The notes beneath the pieces are model-generated. The model ran no database searches. It saw only the letters and a list, made by a program, of their open reading frames with translations, and had not been told where the DNA came from. A stretch of 64,000 nt of DNA from positions 224,967,293 through 225,031,292 of the forward strand of contig OY986435.1 in the NCBI GenBank assembly GCA_963920525.1. Direction: 5' to 3'. Origin of the DNA: Dichetophora obliterata (taxonomy: Eukaryota > Arthropoda > Insecta > Diptera > Sciomyzidae). Each line of letters begins with the position of its first letter. The stretch's first letter is position 1. Positions 1 through 13,182 of the stretch are shown piece by piece. A program made the translations under genes and the position numbers.

Positions 1-3000
1 TCTACAAGGTCAAATAAATTTTTTTATGGTGTTTTTTATGATAAAATAATTTGCCTTGTACGGAAAACTGCTAATTCAACAGCAACACAAACAGTGCTCG
101 ATGCTACACATCAACAATTTTTTGTCGCGAATTTAGGAAACGAACGTCCCTAAATTTTTCTTTGAACGATTAATTTTTATGAAAAATTCAAAACGAACAT
201 TCGTTGCTTGTTATATATTTGTGAAAAATTCGATCGAAAAAATTTTAAGCTGACAAATTTTTCAGAGATAAAAAATACGACGCCAGCTGAGAGTTCCCCA
301 TTCGTTCGTGATAATTTACGAGAGCAATTTTATATGAGGAGAACGATAATTGAGAACAATCGTATTTCAAACGTTCTCCGCACCCTGCTAAAAAGAGAAG
401 TCGTATACAAAATTCTGACAGTCGATGGAGATAATTACTACGAATAGTTTCTAGTTTTTATAGTGATTTTTGAAAGGCTGTTACTTCTTAAAAAGCATCA
501 TACAGAAATTTTAAGAAAAGCCTTTTAAAGTTTGAAGTTTAACGGCCGAAAAAATTTCGAAATTTCTGATTCTTTGATGCAAAATGTAAAGATATATAAA
601 ATATAAATTTTTTTTCTTCAATCATCAATAATTGGTGTTTAAGAGGCAATACGCGTGCTCCTAATTCAAAGTTTGATGATTCAGACCAGAGATCTGCATT
701 GAATGCTTCGTCTTTGCTTTAGATTCGAAAATTCACTGTTCCTGCTATGCTTTCGTTCGTCAGCAAGAACTGTGTGTCATGTTGTGCAGTGTGCGCTCTT
801 GCTAGCTGCATTGATATGCATTGTTATTGTAAAGGCAATATTGCCATTTTAATGACATAATTGTTTCGGGTTTATTTCGTTGAGTTCATTGAAAATTTGA
901 GCACACGCTGTTTGCGCTGCTTTTCCTTTATCACTGAGGGTCAGTTCCTCATCAATTCAGTAAGTATGCAGATTTCAAATTAGAAACGCACTGACACGCA
1001 CTATGAATAACTGTGAAATTTTAGAAAAACTTAACAGCGGAATATTCCGTTTATATATATTTGGGACATTTGTTTTGTATATAAAGCTTTGTTTCGGAGT
1101 AGAGCAAATTTTAAAAAAAGCAGCTACTATAATTTTGTGTGTTATATTAATGTTCTTGTATTTTTTACTTTTATTTTACTTTATTTTTTTTTTTAATTGT
1201 AATATTTTTAATGTTTTTTAGAAAAACTATGCAACAAAAATACGTGAAGAAAAGACTTATCATAACAGTCGAGTAAACGAAATTGATGAATGCCATTAAA
1301 CTAATAAAAAATGGAAAAATGTAATTTAATTAAGTTTTCAAAATAATACATTCACTAAACATAAAAAGTTAAAATAAACATAAAAAATTAAAGTGTCTGG
1401 TCCTTAAACCTACATTTTTTTTGGTGTTACATATCTCCCCACCGAATTGAAAAAGTTAAAAAAGTGATGTTTGACATTATTGTTCTACTTCATCCATTTC
1501 TTAAAGTATTCAACAGCCGTAAAAACACCAACTTCAAATCGGCAAGGAATAGTAATTTAAACCAATCCAAACTAAATGTTTAACACTTTTATTGGAGAAA
1601 ATAAAAACGTGTTACACGTCACCCTACTTTGCCCTATAAATAAATAAATATATCTGAAATACAATCATTAATTTAAAATTTAAATTAAAAATCTATGTGT
1701 CTTAACATTCTTCGTTCGTTTCTTTTATTGCATTGCAGTAATAAAGAAAAAAATCTCGGCCTACAAAAAATAAGAAAAACACGATCCTTTTTTATAGCTG
1801 CGCAGGCAGTCTCTGTAGTTAGATTTTTTTCATGGTTTGTTTGCTTTGCTTCCTTTAATATATTTTAAAGGATTGTGTTCGAAAAATATAATTTGCGTCA
1901 CACTTTTAGCCTGAAGAGTGGTTTGGGATTTCCCGTTTGTTGATCCTATATGTTTATTGTTTACTTATCTGCCGCAAATATCAATCACTGAATGATTGAC
2001 AACGCTGCTGACAAGCAGTTCAAAATTAAGATTTTATGACTCAACTCAAGCCCACGCCAATTGCCTAAAAAACGAAAACGAAATATTTATAGCTTAAAAT
2101 ATAACTTAAAATAACTCCTTTATCGAACAGTGAAAACCACATAAAAATCCATCTATTATTATTTTATATGGAATTTTTTGCAGTTAACATATACAAATAA
2201 AAATTATATTCAGACAATTCTACTCCAGAATACCTTTCCATCGATATAATTTTTATGTAAATGTGTTGCCGGTAAAGCAATTAAAAGTGTACGACAACTT
2301 AGCTTGCTCACGTATTTACGTTGTGGTTATAATTTTTATCATTGCATCAACTTCACTACCAATGTTTCGTTGCTTTTTTGATGACACTTACTGTTATTTT
2401 CACACGACAAGCATCAACATCAACTGAGCGAAATGTGCATTCTTTCGTTTCGTCTGTTTGGTGCGTACTGTTATCTCATCACACGTTTTTATGTGAATGA
2501 CAAATAACTGCAAATGAATGCGTTCATGCAGTTCTCTGAATCAGACCGAAAAAACTGCTAGAAAAAGCCCAGACTAGGGCTTTTAGAGTATGGAAAGAGC
2601 TAAAAAAACATTGAAACATTAGAACAGTAATTGCATATCAAGCGTTGGTTTTTTAAGACACCCGAAAAAGTTATTGTTTTGCACTTTTTTCCAGCTAAAA
2701 TAAAAGTTTCAAAAATGAATAGCTTTTGTAGGAAATTTATTTTGAACTGAAGAAGCGCACTTATTTTTTCTGTGCGATCGTTAGTTGCTCAGATATCGTT
2801 TATCAAAGGCACAGTTATAATTTTCCATTCAAAGTCGGATATCTCAACAAAAAATTGACTTAGAAAAATAAAAAATAAACCTAATTTGAGCTAAATGAAG
2901 AGGCTAACTAACTTTGTTCTGTGCTTATTCTTATGATTGTGTCATAATCGTAGCTGACGAAATTTTTGGACTAAAGGCTGTCAAACAAGAAACTTCAAGC

Positions 3001-3360
3001 TTTAACATACTTTTTTTAAGTCCCGTTGCGATAACTTTTTAAGAATTAGCAGCTTTTCAAATATAACTAAAATAATGAAAAATTTTTCTGCTACCTTAAT
3101 TTTTTTGCTGAGTTTATTTAAACTAGTTAAGGTTATTTTATTTTTTTGAAGTTATCTGAATGTGGCTCTCATTGGTCTTACTCGTGCCCATCCCTGGTCT
3201 ATACTGCGGTGGATGAGATCGCATGAAAGCATGACTGAGAAAACTTTACCTCCTATTTTAAGGGGATGAAAGTTAATTAGGGCACAACGAGTTTCATAGG
3301 ATGGACTAATGGGCAGATTACAATCGATCTTTTTCAACACATACCTTGTAAAATGTCCTC
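1..3360. other. AT-rich DNA, no recognisable feature
   Basis: I see no gene, RNA or clear mobile element here. Open frames are short and AT-driven, for example a 72-residue hydrophobic one at 1003-1221 that is mostly Leu, Phe and Ile. A frame at 3152-3340 on the minus strand has a somewhat higher GC content but matches nothing I know. Confidence 0.5.
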
Positions 3361-3529
3361 TTATATGTATGCATGTATGTATATCCTCAAAACGTGCAAG
3401 CTATTTTTCGACAACTTGTTGGTATGCGATTAAGCTGAAATTTAGCATACATATGTAAGTAAGTAATGTAAGTAATACATATGTCCGGTAAGTAATTATA
3501 TTGCATTGTCAATATAATGATACAAAATT

Positions 3530-3985
3530 GTGCCACACCACCTTTTACCGCCCACAAACCAATAAAAATGCTATATGTTTAAAACTACAAGACCGATTCA
3601 GCTGAAATTTTGGCAGTAAATTTCCTTCGAGTAGAGGATAATTAAGGAACATTTTTTGCCACTCCCCCTTTTACCGCCCACAAATCCATAAAACTGCTGT
3701 ATCTGTAAAACTACGGGGCTGATTCAGCTGAAATTTAAACAGTAAAGTTTCATCAAATAAAGCATAGGGTTTATGATCAATATTTGGCCACACCCCCTTT
3801 TACCGTCCACAAATCAATAAAAATGCTATATCTCCAAAACTACGGGGCTGATTCAGCTAAAATTTTGGCAGTTAATTTACATCAAGTAGAGGATGGTTCA
3901 GGAAAAAATGGTGCCACTCTCCCTTTTACCGCCCACAAATCAATAAAAGTCCTATATCTTCAAAACTAAGGGGCTAATTGTAAGC
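3530..3985. repeat. Minisatellite, about 126-bp unit, 3.5 copies
   Basis: The motif TTTTACCGCCCACAAA recurs at 3543, 3669, 3798 (as TTTTACCGTCCACAAA) and 3924, a period of 126-129 bp. Each unit continues with an AATAAAAATGCTAT-like stretch and a 'GATTCAGCTGAAATTT' core. Single diverged units lie at 4205, 4725 and 4940. The flanks at 3365-3450 and 4010-4160 share a second motif (GTATGTATG runs followed by 'ACTTGTTGGTAT' and 'TTAAGCTGAAATTTA'). The array is therefore probably part of a larger dispersed element with internal repeats. A related segment starts at about 63900. Because the unit length is near a multiple of three it yields a false open frame at 3784-3969. Confidence 0.85.
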
Positions 3986-4225
3986 TGATTATAACTTGCT
4001 TTATTCGTATGTGTGTATGTATGCATGTATGTAAGTATGTATGTATGTGTGTATGTATATATGTATGTATTTATGATGTCCGTCAAAATTTGCAAACCAT
4101 TTTTCGCAATTTTGCAAACTTGTTGGTATCCTATTAAGCTGAAATTTAACATACATACGTTAGTCTGGTGACAATGCAATATAATGATAAAGTTTTTTGC
4201 CAGGCCCACTTTTACCGCCCAAAAA

Positions 4226-7200
4226 TCAATAATAAATAAAAAGTAAAAAAAAATGTTTAAATACGCTTTTATTTAAATAATGTTAATACTGTAATAAGGT
4301 TAATGGTCTAAAAAATTAACATGCTGTAGTATTTGCTAAGTTTTGAAAATAAAAGATGTTAATAATAAACCTTTATGACTAAAAAGTAAAAAATAAATAA
4401 AAAGTAAAAAAAAGTTTTTAAAAAATAAGCTTTTATTTAAAAAAGACGTGAACTAAAAATAAAAACTAAATTTAAGTGACATTCGTCATATTTGTATATA
4501 GTAGGTATATTCTAGGTGCAGAAGAACCCCTCTCTTGGTTACTCATCATCTTATGATGAAGCTTTATTATATAAGCGTACGTAAATTGGTAAGTTTTAAG
4601 GACATATATTAATTTAGAATTTTTCAAATACATTTATATTAAAAATCTTCTTCATACATCCATGCATCCATATCTAGAAGCTTTGGAATTTATATTAAAA
4701 ATGGGTGACAACGCCCTCTTTTGCAGCCCCCAAATCAATAAAAATACTTTATTTAAGACAATTTTTGTGGTATAAGACTTAAATTTTTAAAAATTAATTT
4801 GTATGGTTACATTCGGGAACAGTAAAAAAATGGGCGTGGTTGCTCTATAGCAACGCCCACTTTTTCATAATTCATTAAAACTGACTACTTGGCTGAGTCG
4901 ATTTGTTTCGCCTACGAGATAGTTTGGGAAAATTTAGCCAAACACCCTTTTACCGCCTACAAATCAATAAAAATGCTATACTTTTGACGGTTTTGGTCGT
5001 ATTAAAGTAAAATTTGGTAAAATAGTGCATATAGCTACCTTCAGAAACCGAACTTAAAATGGGCGTAGTCGCACTACAATTATGCCAGTTCAGATATACA
5101 AAAAATTGAAACTTTTTTCCGATGGGCATGAAAATTCTTATGTGGCAGTAAACCGTTATATGACAGGACAACGTTTTACTGCCAACCCTTTTCCAGCTGT
5201 TACTCATCTACATAAACCGGCGAGATCAAACAAACATGCAGCACTGCCCAAAACTATTCTACAAAGTACTCAATTGCAATTTAGGGTGCTCGCAATAACC
5301 AAAAGTACTCAATCTAACCATACCCAACTACCCAAGTCAATGTGAATACCCCTATTATTCTTATTAAGACATAGACTTTATCTGAGTCATGTGTGCAAGA
5401 GTAAAACACGATTACTTTTAGTTAAATGGAATATATCAAGATCTAGATTGTCAAAGTACTTTTGTATATTTGCATCTTGTAGATTTTACCCGAGTCCTTT
5501 TAATGCAGTGCTGGCAACAAATCTTAGAAATGTCTGGAAAATATCCTTAACCCAGATATGCCGACGGGCTTACTAGCGTAACATTCTAAATCTTTTAATT
5601 TTTTCTAAATCTCTTTAATCTGACATAGTATATTGCAAAACTGATGAATAATTAAAAAAATATATTTGTTCGCCAGCAAATACATCAACGAAAAACACTT
5701 TTCCACAAGTACTTGTGCTTCGTATTAGTTTTTCACAATTTTCTTTAAAAAAAAACAAACATAATAAAGCTTATAAAACTTTATCTCACCGATCACGTGG
5801 CATCACAAATTTTACAAAACTGAAATCTTTGAATAAAAAAAAAACGCATAAAGAACAACATTAGACAATCAACGATGAACGCTTTGGTTACCGCTATGTT
5901 AACAGATTTAAGCCACTGTTAACGCAGTACCTCGAAAAGAACAAGTGTACTACACGTAGTATGGTACTCATGACTGGGTTAAAGAGATGTTTTCTGAAGG
6001 CCTCTTATTCTAAAAATACAATGTTTGTAATTCAACAATGCTCGGGAATCAACTATAGTGACCAAGGAAATTTACAAACATTTGCAGCCTACTGCAATAG
6101 ATTTTCTTAAACAAACGTTCAACGCTTGTTTAGTTATGCAGTGTTTAAGGCTTTACGCATCCTCTACGCAATCTTGCTGAAATTTTTATTCATAAACATT
6201 TTTTTATTCATTGCTTAATTTTGTAAGGTTTGTGTCTAAACAATCGAAACTCTTTTACAAAAACGAAGAATTCTTGTACATTTGCAAATCTGTACTGAAA
6301 AAAGTATGCAAAGGTCGAAAATGGAGCTTGTCTATGATATAAATATCACATACATCAACCTTAATCGAAAAGACGATTAAAATTTTAGGTTAAGTTTACA
6401 CAGCCTTTAAACGCAAATTTCGGCGTTTAAGTTACGCAGATCTTAAACTAGCCCGAAAAACATTTATGAATAACGATGTGTAGTTTAAACGGTTGTTGGT
6501 CAAATCGAAGCGTGTATGGCTTTGCCAATTGATCAGTTTGGCAGTTGTCGAGTTGGTTGATAAAAATCAAAACATTTTTTCAAAAGAATAACTAATGCAA
6601 AAACTATAAAAGATTTAAATTTGTTACCAGTTTAACGTTGTGGTCTGAGCTCAGAAAAAATTAAGGATATTTGGTCCCTAACTCCTTTTGTGCAACCGGA
6701 AAATGCATATTGGCTTAAAAAGATTTTAACGTTTGAAAAAATAAAAACAAACGATGAAAGCGAGTCAATCGATGTATGCTTATCTGACGAATAAGAATCA
6801 AAAAATCCGCAGAGTTGCAACAAATTTCTTCACAAAAGGTGTACTGGACTAAGCTTCTGTAAATTTTTTTTCAAACTATGAAACTTTATTGTATTTATAA
6901 CATTTTTGTCATCAAAAAAATGTATTTAATAAATAATTTGTTCCATCAATTATATGCAAAGCAAATAAATAAATCAATAGAAATGAAAATATTATTAATC
7001 ACTTGAATAATAAAGTGTTTGGACTATTTCATTTATTCTGTATCTATTACTTATGGCTAATTTAGAGCTCAATGAGAGCTGCTGAACATTTTTAAACGGC
7101 ACCCATATCGATAATAACTAGAATACCACAATTGACTTGGACAAAAGTTAATGCTTTAACAAAGATCTGAATGCATACCAAATTTTATCAAAATCGCAGC

Positions 7201-7347
7201 GATAAAAGGTGAATCATGCAAAAGGGCGGCTTTTTAATATAACTAAATTTAATAAAAATCTTAAGAAATGTGATAATAAAAATTTGACCACTCACTTAAA
7301 CAATATTCAGAACTTATTTTAAAAAATTAATCAACGAAATTGAACCA
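4226..7347. other. AT-rich DNA with repeat remnants
   Basis: No gene is supported. Single units of the 3.5-kb minisatellite family appear at about 4725 and 4940. The segment 5125-5190 is a diverged relative of the repeats at 18806-18962 and 46949-47105: all share 'GCATGAAAATTCTTAT' followed by 'AGGACAACG'. The rest looks like unique AT-rich sequence. Confidence 0.45.
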
Positions 7348-7350
7348 TTA

Positions 7351-7527
7351 CACAGTACAACATTTTTCAGTTCATTGATTGCCAACTCAATTCTGAGAAC
7401 TGTATGTGAAATTAGACCCAAAAAGAAGAATTTCTGCATCATTCGTTTTGTCTTCTTACCTGCCAAAATATTTTTAATATCGATTTGAAGTTAGTAACTA
7501 TCGTATAGGGGAATTTTTCACGTTTTA
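7351..7527 (+). repeat. Left terminal inverted repeat of the 3.1-kb transposon
   Basis: It pairs with 10304-10468 on the opposite strand. The repeats are close to identical from the 'GCCAACTCAATTCTGAG' block inward to 'TATAGGGGAATTT'. A few bases differ next to the tip (about 7362-7379), where the left copy carries extra sequence. Confidence 0.9.
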
Positions 7528-7881
7528 TGCACAAAAATATTTGGAGAAAACATTAACACCTTTTTTATGATTCTGTGAATTAAAAAAAAAAAAGGAATAA
7601 ACAAAATAATAAATAAACCCACATTTAAGGGTGCTGATTATTTGGAAAGTTTTGCACAATTTAAAACGTACAAGTGCTAAATCAGGTATATAGCCAGCCA
7701 CCTTTAAAATATGCGCCCATTTATAAGTACCTGGCAGTAAAATATTGAAAAATACGTAGTATTTATAGGTGTGCATTGATCGATTTTGTCATTCAGGCAG
7801 TGCCGACGAACGCGAACAGTGAAAGTGATTTTTCTCCAGTTTTTTAAAAGTGAATAACAACAAAACATAAAATATATCAAT

Positions 7882-9820
7882 ATGGAAAACAACAAGTGCC
7901 CAAATTTGGATGAATTTTGTTACGTTTGTGGTCATATCGTCCGAAAAATACAGAAAAAAGATCGAAAAAATTTGTTTACTGAGCAATTCAAAACCGCGTA
8001 TTGTAATTATTTCGATGAAGCAGATTTAAGTGGTGCAAATTTTATGCCGAACACAGTGTGCAACAGTTGTTATACTACCCTTCTAAGATGGATGCACGGA
8101 AAAAGTAGAAAGTTGTCTTTTATAAAGCCAGTAATTTGGGTGGAAGACCTAACTGGACATGAATCCAGGTGCTACGCATGCATAAATTTTCGTCCTGGAT
8201 TAAACAGAAATCAATTGAAAGCAAAAGTATACACTGCTGCATTTACTGCCACACTTCCAGTGCAACGCCCTGCTGATACCGATGCACCTAAACCTCCGAG
8301 TGCGGATACTGTGTCCCTGCTAGCCGAAACCGTTTTCACCAATCCGACCAATTTGGATGATGCTGATTGGACACCCGATATTGAAAATAATGGATCAGAA
8401 CCGGTTACACAAATCGAAATGGATTACATTGTGGCTAAGATGGGACTATCACAACAAAACTCGGAATGGTTGACATCATTTTTGAAGCGCAGAAAACTCA
8501 CACAGCAAAATGTCAGCGCAACATCATACCGACAACGCCAAGCTGATTTTCAGAAATTTTATTCTGTTGACGAAGCAAATACGTTCACGTACTGCCATGA
8601 TATACTAGGCTTAGTGGAAAAATTGGGAATGGTTTATATCGCTGGCGACTGGCGTTTATTCATCGATGGTTCAGTTACCAGTTTGAAGGCTGTGCTGCTG
8701 CACAAAAAAAAATAAAAAACCATCCATTCCATTGGGATTCAGCACAACTATGAAGGAAACGTATGAAGCATTGGGCGAAATTTTGAAGAAAATCAAATAC
8801 GATGAACGCAAATGGAACATTTGTTGCGATCTGAAGGTGATCAACATACTACAAGGGATTATAGAAAAGGGCGGATATCCAAAATACTTCTGCTTCCTTT
8901 GTAATCGGGATTCACGATACAAAGGAAATCAATATCAATGTAAAGATTGGAAAGGAAGAACTCCCGAGCTCAACAAACAATTAAAATTACGCAATGAACC
9001 TATGATAAAGGACCTGGATGATATTTTGTTGCCACCGCTCCACATGAAACTGGGAATAGCTGGGAAATTTGTTGAAGTGGTGGTCAAAAAAGTTAACGGC
9101 GCCTGTGACTGTTTGAAATCCATCTTTCCGAAACTCAGTGATGAGAAAATTAAAAACGGTACGTATCGTACTCTGTATTTAAATATTGTCATATTTAAAT
9201 TTGTTAATTTCTATACATTCGCATTACCAATAATTTGTTCGTTTTTCTTATGTATTTAAAACAGGTATTCTCAATGGACCTGATATTCGGAAATTGATCA
9301 AAAGTGATTCTTTCACAAATTTGCTTTCAGAGCATCACGAACACCAACATGCATGGAACGCATTGAAAAAAGTAATAGAAGGTGTTCTAGGAAAGAACCG
9401 TGTCCAGCGAGAAGAGATACAGCAACGAGTGGACAGGTTGCTGTATTATTTCGAAAAAATCGGTGCATCCATGACGCTGAAATTGCATTTCTTGCACCAC
9501 CACCTCGATACCTTTTTGGCACAATCATCTCAGGAATCAGACGAACAAGGAGAGAGGTTCCACCAGGTGACCATGCCAATTGAAAAGCGGTTCAAAAGCA
9601 AAAAATTGGATGCATTGCTTGCGGAGGTTTGTTGGTGGAGTTCCACAATTATGCAGTTGAAATTGGTGGACACAGTGAAAGAAACACGCCCTTGAATAGT
9701 ATGTGTATCTCGGATGACGATACAGACTCAGACCATGAATATGAACAACCTACGAAGAAAACAAGATCATCAGAACCACAAGCGTCAACTTCTACAAGGA
9801 TGGATATTGCCAATAATTGA
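7882..9820 (+). pseudogene. Broken transposase-like gene with one intron
   Basis: Three open pieces form one protein: 7882-8712, about 8718-9158, then after a GT-AG intron (9159-9264) 9265-9695, with an acidic tail in another frame to 9820. The N-terminus has paired cysteines typical of a zinc-binding domain (C13/C16, C60/C63, C97/C100 of the first piece). A beta-strand-like 'WRLFIDGS', then 'CDLKVI', then 'SDEQGERFHQ' offer a D, D and E compatible with an RNase H-fold transposase; this triad is my inference. From memory, the same order of motifs occurs in many uncharacterised insect and cnidarian proteins of transposon origin. The copy is disrupted by a frameshift at an A-run (8703-8711) and probably a second shift near 9610-9690. 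Splicing restores the family motif across the intron (Asn-Gly-Ile), supporting it. Confidence 0.8.
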
Positions 9821-10303
9821 AAAAATGTTCTAAATTTTGTTTTTATGCATATTATAATTGCGTATTAATTGCATATTATTTTATTTTCAATAAGTTTTTA
9901 TAAATAAATTTTTTTTTTGCATTATAATTTTTTAACTTTTTTTTTAATTTTATTTTAAGGGTGGGGGCTATAACTGATTTTTGAAATTCATACCTTTACT
10001 CAATTGCGAATAAAAGCGAAACGCGTGCATCGATTTTCATGATCTTTGTCTCATTTTGCTCATAGGTTATGTGACTTTGCGAAAAAGTAACTAGACTTGA
10101 AACTTATAAAATACTACGTATTTTTTATAAATTTAAAAAAAAATCTTTTTTTTCTTCATGCGCTTATTTTTAACTTGGAAACTGTTGCTTTTATAGGAAA
10201 ACAATATATGAACAGATTAAGGGAATTCTAATTTTTAATTTTTTAAAATTTAATTCAACTAAATCGGGCTAGTAGTTGTCGAGCTATGTCAAACAACAGG
10301 GCT

Positions 10304-10468
10304 TTAAACGTGATAAATTCCCCTATACGATAGTACTAACTTCAAATCGATATTAAAAATATTTTGGCAGGTAAGAAGACAAAACGAATGATGCAGAAAT
10401 TCTTCTTTTGGGTCTAATTTCACATACAGTTCTCAGAATTGAGTTGGCAAATCATGTGTTGTACTGTG
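10304..10468 (-). repeat. Right terminal inverted repeat of the 3.1-kb transposon
   Basis: Complement of 7351-7527, ending in TGTTGTACTGTG and followed by TTA. It begins at the inner edge with TTAAACGTGATAAATTCCCC. Confidence 0.9.
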
Positions 10469-10471
10469 TTA

Positions 10472-12929
10472 GTTTACGTGTTACAAGCTCTTAAAAACTA
10501 GACTCGATTTTCTCGAAACACATTTTTTTTCTCACGCATTTTTTGCATCCAATGCATAAATTTCATATTTAAGTGGGTGATATCGATATTTTTTTAAAAA
10601 TATATAACACAAAAGAGACATTTTGTTTTATTGAATACAAATAAGTAAAACTTACCTAATGTGGCTTACACCAGAATCAGTTCAAAGTCGTATTAATACT
10701 GCTCTTTCGTTAAGAATTTATTCTTATATTTTCACTCTTATCAAATATAATAAATATGTTTATTATTATTATAGATAATTTTATATTTTTTATTATTATT
10801 TATAAATTTTTTATTATTTTTTATTTTATTGTTTATTATTATATGTTATTATTATAGATAAAAATTATTAATTTACTCTTTGCACTAACATCACGGCATT
10901 TGCATTTACATTTGTGCATACTCGTAAGTTATCAATATTATATAAATTAACTCGTTGTAGCTCAAGAGCTGACATATTCTGCTTATAAGTTATTTACTTG
11001 TATTATATGCTGATTTTTCGTTAAGTCACAATATCAGCTTTTGTATTTCCAACTTTATTCTGCTGCAGCATCGCTGTAATGACTAAAAAAAGAAAAATTT
11101 ATTAAAATCGAATATTCAAGGAAAATATTTTCATTATGTTTATTAAAAGATTCTTCAAATTATCAATACATCCAATGAAAATATCAATGAGTAGGGTTCA
11201 TATTGTGCGTAGAACAATTTGAATAATAAAAATACAGTTTTCCGCTTTTTTTAATTTAACTTCCGCTTTCAAGCATGTAAAAAAACAGCTACATAGTTAC
11301 CTTTATTTCAGTGCAATATCCAATATTTAACTTTGCAAATGCATATTTTGCATTTTTTCTCGCATTTTTAGTGTACAGTGTCCATTTATACATTTCTTGT
11401 GCTTTTTAAAAAAAAAAAAAACAAAGTCTGTTAAGAATTGATTTATTCAGGTTTTCATTTCCACTCTCAGTTTTGCCTTTTTGAGCACTATTAAGTGCTT
11501 GCATAAAAAAAGTATTTCCTTTTTTCACAAAATTAAACTCAAGTGATATTTTTTTACATTTTTAGCGTGATTTTCTTTTTATTTTATTTTCCACTAGCAA
11601 TTCAAGCTGAAGCTGTATAAGTTTAAGCCTTTTTTTCGCTTGATTTGCGTTTTCCGGTTATTGTGTACTGCTCTTTTAATTGTCCTGAGGGCTTGCTTTA
11701 TAGCCATTTTGACTTTATTTCTTATCACACCCTACAGGCGAATGAGTGGCAGTATTGGTTTTATTGTTAAAAAACGTGCAGTCACGGAACACTGCTATTT
11801 ATTCAAGGCATTAAATTCATAGAACATAGACTTAACGGGAGATATGAAAAGAATCGTAAAAAGATAGCCTCGAGAATATGCATATTCACTTTTATTAGTT
11901 CTGCATAGATATAAAATCTTTAAATATAAGTGTGTTGTTTATTAAAACGACGCACACAAACTTAAAATTTAAAAACGCGAAAGTGATCAAAAAATAAAAA
12001 CAAGTTCTGATATCTCTTTAAGTATAATTAAGCTAATGTTAAGTGAAAAAACATAAAAATTTTCCGCTATTGCTCTTCTATTTACAAAAGAATTGAAAAA
12101 AGCAAAAATGTAGTATTTTTCAGTTTTATGTTTTTATAACAAAAGTTTTATCAAAACCAAAAACTTTGCCAGAAATATTTTTGTAATAATTCTTAAAAAA
12201 TTAGTGTTAAAAAGTTTTGTTAGCCTAGGTAAAGCGGAAGACTTAAATACATGATTCAAACAAAACTATATTCTTTTTAAATGCAAATTATAATTACCGA
12301 TTTCTCAAATGTATCAATGAGCTACCTGAAAAAATGGTAAGTACAGTATTCTGTTTTGCTTATACTAATATATGGCGTTGACATTTTTTAACAGTTGGCA
12401 CCAAACAAAAAAATAATTCAGTTGAAAAAAGGAACTTAGAGTAGGACACTAACCTGAGAAACAATTTGTGTCCGTACTAAACTACTCAGACACAAAAGTC
12501 CAGAATATCGGACTCAATTTTATTTTTTAAAGTTACGAGTAGTAAAGAAACACTGCGAAGTTTATGAAAAGAAATTAATCGCACATTGATATTAAGCCGA
12601 ATGCAAACGAACTTCAGCGAATAGGCCCCATGAAAAATATGACATACTGTGTCAATAAAGTAGCTGATATGTATCGAAACTGGTCTGGGTCTTAACTATA
12701 ATGTATCCGAAACATACCCAATAAGTATGAAAGGCACCTGAAATAGTACCGTAGTAAGTCTGTATTATGTCAATAAAGTGTTTAAAAACGAGCGAATATA
12801 TTTGGACACAATAAACTGACGAGTGCCCGATTCGGTATTCGTTCGTACATTGTGCCTGCCCAAGGTGTTCCAGAACTAGCACTTCTTTCGGTGCAGAGGT
12901 CGGACATTTACCGACACGGGAACCGGACA
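10472..12929. other. AT-rich DNA, no recognisable feature
   Basis: A TTATTATTA-type simple-sequence patch sits at about 10745-10870. No protein, RNA or mobile element could be recognised in the rest. Confidence 0.45.
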
Positions 12930-12931
12930 TA

Positions 12932-13180
12932 TCTGTGGTCACAAGGAATAATGAGTAAACTCAAAACATCGTAAAAAAGCGATATGGAATTTACTTTATT
13001 GCCAATTTTTGGAAGTATGCAGATATCCATTTTTTCTCAGAATTGATCATCACGTATGTCTGCACATATTTTGTTTGTAACGGTTTATATATTTCAAAAA
13101 AAAAGGTCGTAGTTCGTGCATTTAAAATATCGTTTTTTTACGATACTTTGAGTTTAGTCGTTATGCCTTGTGACCACAGA
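12932..13180. mobile_element. Small MITE with about 60-bp inverted ends, TA flanks
   Basis: The ends TCTGTGGTCACAAGG and CCTTGTGACCACAGA begin inverted arms of about 57-60 bp that include a shared 'AAACTCAAA' and a 'CGTAAAAAA' block. TA lies immediately outside both ends (12930-12931 and 13181-13182), as expected for a Tc1/mariner-type or similar TA-targeting element. No coding potential. Confidence 0.7.
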
Positions 13181-13182
13181 TA

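Larger units (their letters stand above)
7351..10468 (+). mobile_element. 3.1-kb DNA transposon with long inverted ends and TTA flanks
   Basis: The ends are CACAGTACAACA and its exact complement TGTTGTACTGTG. They open near-identical inverted repeats of about 165-177 bp. Directly outside each end is TTA (7348-7350 and 10469-10471), consistent with a 3-bp target duplication. Inside is one gene of a transposase-like family (7882-9820). A shorter inner inverted match, around AATACGTAGTATTTATA at 7754 and TATAAAATACTACGTATT at 10105, lies inside the main repeats. CAC-beginning ends with 3-bp duplications recall the CMC (CACTA/Mirage/Chapaev) group, and TTA targets recall Harbinger, but the protein does not look like either, so I leave the superfamily open. 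The coding frame is broken, so this copy is non-autonomous. Confidence 0.87.

Noticed and set aside
1003..1221. Short hydrophobic membrane protein
   Set aside because: The frame comes from T-rich DNA, with no start context or similarity to support it.
3784..3969. 61-residue frame with a repeated peptide
   Set aside because: It arises from the 126-bp minisatellite, whose period is a multiple of three.
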